Shown here in pieces: positions 57,615-64,000 of a stretch of DNA of 64,000 bases (positions are counted from its first letter, which is position 1; each line of letters starts with the position of its first letter). The stretch covers positions 145,164,199 through 145,228,198 of the forward strand of contig OX235279.1 of assembly GCA_944472155.2 (NCBI GenBank), written 5' to 3'. A program made the translations under genes and the position numbers. This DNA is from Trichobilharzia szidati. Its lineage: Eukaryota; Platyhelminthes; Trematoda; Strigeidida; Schistosomatidae. The notes under the pieces are model-generated. The model ran no database searches. It was not told the DNA's origin and was given only the letters and a program-made list of their open reading frames with translations.

Positions 57615-57862
57615 TGTAACAACAGAAGACAAGGGCCAGGCAACAGAACGTTTATTGCGGAAAATCAACACATATTTATAGATTTTGACGTACAATATTG
57701 TAGGCTAATGTTAGTAGATAATACAGTCTGTTGATCGGTTGCTTCTCACAGAAAGTTAACCTTGCATCTCTTGTGGCTGTGTCAGTTCTGTATCCGCCTG
57801 TCCATCTTGACCTTGACCTCAATTACTGTCAACCAATTGGCTAGTAGACAGCTCTCATTACA
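57615..57862 (+). mobile_element. LTR-like element, solo copy (248 bp)
   Basis: TGTAACAACAGAAG...CTCATTACA with ATAA on both sides (57,611-57,614 and 57,863-57,866). A 4-bp duplication and TG..CA ends fit a solo LTR of a Gypsy-like element. It is the most complete of the three copies. A PLE fragment begins directly after it. Confidence 0.65.
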
Positions 57863-57864
57863 AT

Positions 57865-58205
57865 AATAGTTCTGCTTTCACAAGGATCAGGAAAATATGT
57901 AAAGAGGAATCCATGGACTGTAAAATCTCCGAAAGTCTTAATGGAATATGGTTTCCCGCCCATGTTCATTGACAAGAATCTAAAACCAAAGAAAACTTTT
58001 GAAAAGGTTCAAGTTCCCCCTTTCCAAATGACACTGGTACTTAATCCTGAAATGAAGCAGAAATTCTTAGTAAACAACTTTCGAAATCTGTCATTAAAAC
58101 ATACTTACTTGTGTAGAGCTGAGTACATCGGCTGTAGCATGCGTCCGCTTGTGAAACGCACTCAGAATTACTTTCCAGCCTGGCTAGTAAAGGTTGAAAA
58201 TATTA
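57865..58205 (+). mobile_element. Penelope-like element fragment
   Basis: Encodes RIRKICKEESMDCKISESLM then EYGFPPMFIDKNLKPKKTF (linker between RT and endonuclease) and the GIY-YIG core LCRAEYIGCSMRPLVKRTQN. The 90-codon frame 57,941-58,213 carries most of it. It is cut on both sides. Confidence 0.7.
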
Positions 58206-58339
58206 TGAAGTAAATTAGTCCTTGGTTCTAAATTGGATTACCAAGGCAGTTTTAAAGTAATAACAAATAACTTTTAGGCACATAAGACAGGTTTAAGTCT
58301 TTTATGGTCGGAGCTTCAAAGAATTTAAGTATGTGACCC

Positions 58340-58575
58340 AACCTTGTTTTATATATGGGCTTAAAGGCATTGTTGAAATCAACCCGTCTGCATAATGTGC
58401 TTTGCTCTAGATGATGTTGGACATCTATTACCGGGATCGTTTGTATCTGGCTATTTTATTTGTTTTTGCAGACACTTTGGAATATGTTCTGTAGCCCTAA
58501 CCTGCAGAGACCGATGGGTCCTCCCTATGTACGTGTATCCATACATACATGTAAATTGACAAACACACACACAAA
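58340..58575 (-). mobile_element. Penelope-like element fragment, GIY-YIG core
   Basis: The minus strand reads CQFTCMYGYTYIGRTHRSLQ, VRATEHIPKCLQKQIK, then a frame change and the MQTG(H) region. It lies opposite to and just beyond the plus-strand fragment, so two PLE pieces face each other. Confidence 0.7.
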
Positions 58576-58660
58576 CTTCACGATTCAACCATCCGACTGA
58601 AAGGACGTAACGCTCGTAAAACTACTGTAAGATTACTTTCATCTGTTTCAGCGTATTAAC

Positions 58661-58696
58661 GAGTTGACTGAGGAAACGTTTTCCTCCGAAAGTTCT
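58661..58696 (+). ncRNA. Hammerhead-like remnant
   Basis: GACTGAGGAAACGTTTTCCTCC followed by GAAAGTT. If three bases (TGA) are missing after CTGA this is CTGATGA - GGAAA/TTTTCC stem II - GAAA. It sits downstream of the plus-strand PLE fragment. Confidence 0.35.
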
Positions 58697-58729
58697 ATAC
58701 TTTTCACAAATTAGTTTAGGGCATTTAAG

Positions 58730-59118
58730 TTTTAAAAAGAATTTTATCTGCTAAAGAAAGATGAGATTAACAGATTCAACAATCAGTGGAGAAAATGTTC
58801 TCTTTTCCTGAGCCAAAATGTCTAGACTAGACAGAGGTTGGTAAATATTATGAAAGTGAAATGACTGGTCAAAATTAAGTCGTTTCTTTATTGATTGTAA
58901 TGATGTTTACTAGAGCGTGTTTGATGCCCTCAAGTAAGTGTTATTATAATTCTTATATTGATGTTAAAAATCAATGCTTATTTGCTAATTATAGTTGTAG
59001 AACCGTATGGTTATTCTCTGAATGTTAGTCACAAAACACTTCACAAGTTTAATGTACACGTGCTGGTTATGTTATTTGAAAATACAAGATAGTAAATGAA
59101 GTACGCGGAATATAAAAA
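58730..59118. other. No recognisable gene
   Basis: Nothing recognisable. Confidence 0.4.
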
Positions 59119-59826
59119 TTGATTATCTGTAAAATTTTAAGTTTATACAAGTTGATGTCACACAAAATTGAAGACTTACAAGCGAAAACCGACAAACTGG
59201 TTGAAGAAGCAGCAAAGACAGGACTCCAGGTGAACATAGACAAGACGGAGGTTATGAAAATAACCAACCAACAACAACAACAACAGCAACATCCAGCGCC
59301 AATCACCATCAACGGGAGGGATTTGAAAGAGGTTACTTCTTTCACTTATCTAGGGAGCATTGTCTCAACTACAGGAGGAACGAACGAGGATGTCAAATCG
59401 AGAATCGGGAAGGCGAGAGACACATTCATCAAACTGAAACTAATCTGGAAATCTTCGTCACTCAGCATCAACAACAAAATTCGGATTTTCCATACAAACG
59501 TCAAGTCAGTTATTCTGTACGGATCAGAAACTTGGCGGCGGGTCACCAAGAATATTTCCAACAGCCTGTTGCAGACCTTTATCAACAGCTGTCTTTGCTC
59601 TATACTGAAGATGAGATGGCCAGAAAGAATCACCAACAAGAAACTATGGGAACAAACAAAACAAGAACCAATCGACCAACAAATATGCAGGAGAAAGTGG
59701 AGATGGATTGGACACTCGCTGAGGAGGCCGCTGGGTGACATCGCGCGTCAGGCCATAGCTGGAGTGGAACCCGAAAGGGAGGCGGTGAGTGGGACGTCCG
59801 AGGGTGACACAGAGGAGATCGTGTGA
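59119..59826 (+). CDS. RTE-type reverse transcriptase, C-terminal part
   Basis: An open frame of 235 codons, of which the LINE part starts around MSHKIEDLQAKTDKL (59,155). The usual sequence before it (the DDLCL catalytic region) is cut off, so no polymerase activity is possible. In order: thumb-like segment with TEVMKITNQ and a short poly-Gln run (about residues 52-60, CAA/CAG repeats), FTYLGSIVSTTGGT, LIWKSSSLSINNKIRIF, VKSVILYGSETW, FINSCLCSILKMRWPERITN, KKLWEQTKQEPIDQQI and KWRWIGHSLRRP. It stops at TGA 59,826. In the next frame the conserved end (LTWMQVKSTAED.. through RAVEALCS) continues to ~59,925, so one frameshift removes the last ~35 residues. This C-terminal domain is typical of the RTE clade. 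Apart from truncation and that one frameshift it is undamaged. Confidence 0.85.
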   Translation: MIICKILSLYKLMSHKIEDLQAKTDKLVEEAAKTGLQVNIDKTEVMKITNQQQQQQQHPAPITINGRDLKEVTSFTYLGSIVSTTGGTNEDVKSRIGKARDTFIKLKLIWKSSSLSINNKIRIFHTNVKSVILYGSETWRRVTKNISNSLLQTFINSCLCSILKMRWPERITNKKLWEQTKQEPIDQQICRRKWRWIGHSLRRPLGDIARQAIAGVEPEREAVSGTSEGDTEEIV

Positions 59827-59960
59827 AGAGGAGCTGAAACAGTATGGACTGACATGGATGCAGGTGAAAAGTACAGCAGAAGACAGAAGCAAGTGGAGAC
59901 GTGCAGTTGAAGCCCTATGTTCCACTAGGAACCCAAAGGAACAGTAATAATAATAATACA
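59119..59960 (+). mobile_element. RTE-type LINE (SR2-like), best preserved C-terminus and 3' end
   Basis: 5' truncated element ending with GAAGCCCTATGTTCCACTAG, GAACCCAAAGGAA and an (AAT)n tail at 59,945-59,958. It serves as reference for all RTE pieces in the window. Its final ~30 bases before the tail are shared with the tRNA-headed SINE. Confidence 0.9.
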
Positions 59961-61159
59961 AACTTTACTGATTTTACTGCAGATCTGGCTATAAATTGAA
60001 ATCAGATAGCGAAGTAAACTGACTGAAACCGAAGAATGTAAAATAAACGTTTCATTATAGTGTGTTACTTTTCAGTAATGTTCACTGATGACTAGATTAA
60101 GGGTTAGAATTACGCTTATTGGATTTCGGGGCAACCACATTACCATGTGGTCATTGGAATGAAGTCGCCTATGATTTTCAGAATTCTATGGTTTTATTTA
60201 CTGAACAGAAGGGCATAGCCATTATCGCGAAATGTACCCACTAATTCGCGAGGAAAAAACACAGTTTTATTAGGCAAAGAAATGGTTCTTCTGAAGGTGC
60301 ACAAAGATAACGTCCCTCTGAGACCTACTCTGGATATATTAGACTCGTCTTATCATTCTACAGGTCAAGGGCTTGGTGAAGTTCTCGACTCAGTGAGATC
60401 AAATTTATGTAAACACGGTCTTTCGAACTTGAATTCATTCCAGTTCACTTCATCTCCGCATTCTTTATTGTTATCATCATCGTACTCTTAATTGTTTGGA
60501 CAACACTTGACCTGCTTTCAAAATCTCAATACCAGTTAACTTAATTAATAAAACTGAAGTTTTATAATTTATCCACTTCATGTCTACATCCTAAACATCA
60601 TCTTTACTGTCATCACATGTGCACTGACTCAGCAATTTCCAGTGCCACTTAATGCCTTTTGCCATATTATAAATAGGATTGCATAGCTTAAAAGTAACCA
60701 TTATTATTTAACTAATCCCTCAGTGTCGGTATCAACTGAATTTTGTCAGTCTAGTTCACGATGTTACAACCAAGCTTCATGACTCACTGTCCAGGTTCAA
60801 GGTTGCAGATGCTCCATTGTTTACAGCCGCAGCTGAGCACGAAGCTTAGGCAGAAGGCTTTCTGCAGATCACCTTCATGACAAAATTCACATGGAGATCA
60901 ATCCAAATCTACACAAAAGTTTCAATCTGAATATTAACCTTCAGCTCATTAGTGACTACTGCATAGATATCCCGAAGTTCTTCCAAGAATTTATGCACAA
61001 CCAGTAGAATTCACCATGCCAGGATAAATAAAGCAGATGTTCATTGATGACATCGCTTGGCAGTTGTCGTATATCAAGAATTGACAGAAGTTAAGGGGTC
61101 ACTGAATCCTGGCTTACTGGCCGAATCCTCAATAAGCTGGCTGAATTTATCAATCCATA
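59961..61159. other. No recognisable gene
   Basis: 60,755-60,870 resembles 2680-2830 (GGTTCAAGGTTGCAGAT against CAAGGTTGCAGATACGCC), perhaps an old tRNA-related repeat. A 69-codon frame at 60,282-60,491 is rich in Ser/Leu at its end and unrecognised. Confidence 0.35.
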
Positions 61160-61260
61160 GGGAATATGTCTCACACGGATGACGAAAGCTCCGCAAATAA
61201 ATAAACCAGCTCAGAGAACACTACTAATTGCAAATATGTCTCAAAGTTAAAGGGTTGCGT
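61160..61260 (+). mobile_element. Penelope-like element 3' region fragment
   Basis: GACGAAAGCTCCGCAA..TAAA..CCAGCTCAGAGAACAC matches the minus strand of 40,915-40,985. The GAAAGC half of the hammerhead-like core is kept while the CTGANGA half and stem II are degraded. Confidence 0.55.
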
Positions 61261-62379
61261 ATCAAGTTAAAAAGACAATAAATGTCAGTACAAATGGATA
61301 CGGTCGTATGGAACAACTAATAACAGTAAAATTTATCAGACGACACACACATTTCAGCCATGGATAATTCGCAAAGTCCAAATTACCACTGATAGCTCAG
61401 ATAACAACGCAATACCAAAAATAATGTACACAATTATAGTACTGTTCCCTGTGCGGTGATGGAGTTCAAATTCTCTCATTTTAACTACATAAAAAGCTAT
61501 TTATTATACAAAAATACTAATCAAATTTTAAAACATTGAAGATTTGAAACACTTCACTGGTTTTCATTTGCTGTACACTTTAATTAATCCATTAAATAAT
61601 TATAAACATGGTGGGGGGGATGGAAAGGGATTACATGACAAACTTTGTTTCCAGTTTTTTCTGAAAACTAGTTTCTAGAATGTAAAATAAAGTGTTCTAG
61701 TTTCATTTTTTTAAATATGTGGAGAATATTGAGAAACGGTTCTTTTCTCCTTTCTCGCCCCTCCCCCTATGTTTTCGGTTTTTTTCTTCCTTCCTCTGAT
61801 CATTTTAAAGGATAAGAAACAAGCAAAAATATGTTGTTGTATTACGCCAAACATTTTTGCATAAACATGTTGAAATATCTTATCAACAACTTCAGTTACA
61901 AGAGATGGTTTCACTTGTTAGTTTTGTTTTGATTTGATTGAGAACAGCTGCTGAGTTATTTTCACTGAACAGGGGTGATGCTGGCTGCGTTGTATGGACA
62001 TTTTAGTGCAAGATAATTGTTCATTGACTGTTGGTTTTCAAGGCAGTGACAGATTGGTGAAACGCTTGAATCATACTAGATTGATCCTGAGCTTTTTGTT
62101 GAGGTCAGTAGTGAGTACTGCTGAATCGTCTCAAATTAGAAGAAAAGAAGGAGCTATGCAGACCTTAGTAATACTTTTAGAGATACTAGTACTCAACAAA
62201 ATCCACACTGAAAGTATACAAATCATTTCCAAGTTGCCATTTATAACGTGTACTGTCATACCACTGTGTTGATAGTTAGTGTGGACTTCCGAGTACTAAC
62301 AAATATTCAACAGTTGTATGAGTAAAATTCATTTTCACATAAAAGTATCTCTGAACTGAACTTGGGCAATATTGTGGAG
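61261..62379. other. No recognisable gene
   Basis: A G-run and a pyrimidine-rich patch (61,740-61,800) are present. A 92-codon frame at 61,994-62,272 has no recognisable domain. Confidence 0.4.
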
Positions 62380-62900
62380 TTTAATTATGTCATACGGTAA
62401 ATTTATTTGATAAAGTGATATTTAGTGATGATGCTTTGAGCACAGTTTATTGCTCATGCTCATATCAAGGTACTCACACAACTTTCCGACTTCTTTTACA
62501 TAACTCTGCTATTTCTCATCTCTCGATTTGACTGGTAGCAATATTTTCCTTATCTCGGGTATTAGTAGTGAGTCATTCCTATTGTATGTGTTGGGTGTAG
62601 ATTCGATGTACAAAGATTCAGTAATCAGCCCCTCACTCCATCTATGTATAGTACATTTTAGAATTGTAACTGTGCCTCAACCTGTTGTATGGTCTTGTGT
62701 TAATGTATGCAGTGCAGTTGCTGAGTTTTTCGCTAAATTACTTCATGGAATCAATCAATCTACACTTAGCTAAATTCTCTTGTTCTGATAATCTGACCAC
62801 CCCCGATCTACTAGTTTGTCCTATGTAGTTGACCCTACACTCACCCACTGGATCAATGGGATCCTTTAAACTAGTGAGCTGTCAATCAAATACAAACAAC
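62380..62900 (-). mobile_element. Penelope-like element, GIY-YIG end, second lineage
   Basis: The minus strand starts SSLKDPIDPVGECRVNYIGQ, then TSRSGVVRLSEQENLAK, nearly the same as 51,210-51,350, then changes frame. It ends in the 3' region with AGTTGTGTGAGTACCTTGAT and the decayed hammerhead-like core. Relative to 51,240-51,280, about 40 bases just before the YIG strand are missing. Confidence 0.75.
62431..62460 (-). ncRNA. Decayed hammerhead-like core in PLE 3' region
   Basis: Minus strand AGCATGAGCAATAAACTGTGCTC followed by AAAGCATC. The stem II hairpin is kept, while CTG and GAAA are mutated. See 51,670-51,697. Confidence 0.45.
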
Positions 62901-63569
62901 CCAGAGCTTATCTATATAACATGGAGTTATTAATCGTCTTCTCATTGATGTTTCAGTTTTAGAGTGTTCAGTGAAAACTAGTAATAGAGAAGAAAATTGT
63001 CTATTTCGCAGTACTTTGTTTTTATTCATCAGCGTAGAGGAGATTGTTAAAATGTTCAGTCACACAGTATTTAAACAACCGCTGTCCAAGATATGGACTT
63101 TGACATTCTGCGATTTATCTCAGAATCACATGAAATCAAAATCGTTATGTACTATCTTTTAATAATTATTCTGAACGAGATCTTCTTCACAAACTAGTAA
63201 AAAAAATATTAAAAACTTCTTTCTCCTTTTTAGGTTATTAATCTCAATCACTGACCAAGCACGACCCCACGAGATGTCATGGCAAGAGTTGTTATATTGT
63301 GAAGCAACTTCCTCAGTGTCCAGTGAGCAGATTGGAATTCGATGATTTCGGATTTTGAAACTTTGTAATTACTATAAATTCTGCTGGAAAACTAATCAGA
63401 ATCGAATGTATCTTTTCTGCTGAAATTAAACAGGATTTAATAATTATCGTTCTTAATCTCTCAATATTTAATTCGAAGGTTTTATTGATATAAAACTTTT
63501 GTGGACTCGCTAGCACAAAAAAAATTTTTCTCGAAACGTTTAAATTTAAATATAATCAAGTGTTGCTTT
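62901..63569. other. No recognisable gene
   Basis: Nothing recognisable. Confidence 0.4.
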
Positions 63570-63785
63570 GTGGGGATTTGATTTGATTAGTCACAGGATT
63601 TCATCATGACCTGACAAAGGTTACAGAACCATAGGGAAACCTGGGAGTACTGGGCAGTCGTTTCGTCCTGCCTTGGGACTCTTCACAGTGTGCACCCACC
63701 GGGTTTCGAACTCAGGACCTTCCGGTCATCGCGCGAGCTCGCAGAACAATTCCAACTTCTGCCAATTCATAATATAGTGCGATCA
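63570..63785 (-). mobile_element. Sm-alpha-like SINE, head-to-head member 1
   Basis: Minus strand: GAATTGGCAGAAGTTGGAATT leader, shortened tRNA-like head, B-box-like GAGTTCGAAACCC, a hammerhead-like region with GTGAAGAGTCCCAAGGC..AGGACGAAACGA, and the 3' end GATGAAATCC..AAATCCCCACAAA. Confidence 0.75.
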
Positions 63786-63834
63786 CTAATCATTGTAACT
63801 GGCGAGAATTTTTCTTCTTGAATTCATGGAGCAT

Positions 63835-64000
63835 TGGGTCTGGTCCCAGTGGCCTAATGGTCTACGAGCTTGCCTTATGACCGGAAGGTCCTGGGTTCGA
63901 ACCCCAGTGGATGCAAACTGCAGAAGAGTCCCAGGCCAGGGCGCAGCAGCTTTCGAATACTCTCAGCTTGTTTTCAATGGTCCTCTAACCGATGCCAGCT
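63835..64000 (+). mobile_element. Sm-alpha-like SINE, head-to-head member 2, runs off the window
   Basis: GGTCCCAGTGGCCTAATGGTC head, B-box GGGTTCGAACCCC, hammerhead-like AACTGCAGAAGAGTCCCAGG with GAAA lost, and a 3' part cut at 64,000. It faces the previous copy. Confidence 0.75.

Noticed and set aside
1..64000. CRISPR arrays, bacterial operons, or a bacterial insertion sequence
   Set aside because: No regularly spaced repeats or ribosome-binding-site-led gene clusters are present. The IS1016-like transposase is the eukaryotic Merlin, as shown by its intron and its RTE target.

Overview
The window looks like a gene-poor, repeat-packed stretch of a schistosome (digenean flatworm) nuclear genome. 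This rests on the set of elements present: an RTE-type LINE (SR2-like), a CR1-type LINE (SR1-like), many Penelope-like elements (PLEs) with GIY-YIG endonuclease remnants, Sm-alpha-like SINEs with hammerhead-type cores, a second tRNA-headed SINE, and a Merlin DNA transposon with a 28-base intron, a size typical of flatworm micro-introns. The DNA is AT-rich by eye. I see no convincing host protein-coding exon, rRNA, functional tRNA or CRISPR array. Species-level assignment is not possible from the sequence alone.

Layout. 1-17 kb: scattered RTE 3' ends, an LTR-like element with a tRNA-like block inside it, a long CR1 copy (7.4-8.8 kb) whose reverse-transcriptase frame is still open, a second decayed CR1 copy, Sm-alpha copies, and four PLE fragments. 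17.3-23.5 kb: the left arm of a large inverted duplication. An RTE in this arm is split by a complete Merlin transposon (18,382-19,542) with matching terminal inverted repeats, an 8-bp target-site duplication and an apparently intact two-exon transposase. 23.5-35.4 kb: the spacer, holding a head-to-head Sm-alpha pair, a PLE with reverse-transcriptase and GIY-YIG remnants, a LINE/SINE chimera bounded by a single 13-bp target duplication, an RTE copy, two tRNA-headed SINEs (one with a 14-bp target duplication), and a separate ~230-250 bp inverted repeat around a CR1 tail. 35.4-42.9 kb: the right arm of the large inverted duplication, with extra insertions. 43-64 kb: an LTR-like element copy beside a locally duplicated segment, a second RTE-type family, more PLE fragments (one with an open GIY-YIG domain at 51.2 kb), the best preserved SR2-like RTE C-terminus at 59.1-59.96 kb, and another head-to-head Sm-alpha pair at the right edge.

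How the parts relate. The tRNA-headed SINE ends in the same ~30 bases as the RTE element, which fits mobilisation by the RTE reverse transcriptase. One copy carries a CR1-like tail instead. PLE 3' regions and Sm-alpha both carry hammerhead-like cores. The only element that looks capable of acting from its own sequence is Merlin. The CR1 and RTE copies are truncated and the rest are decayed.
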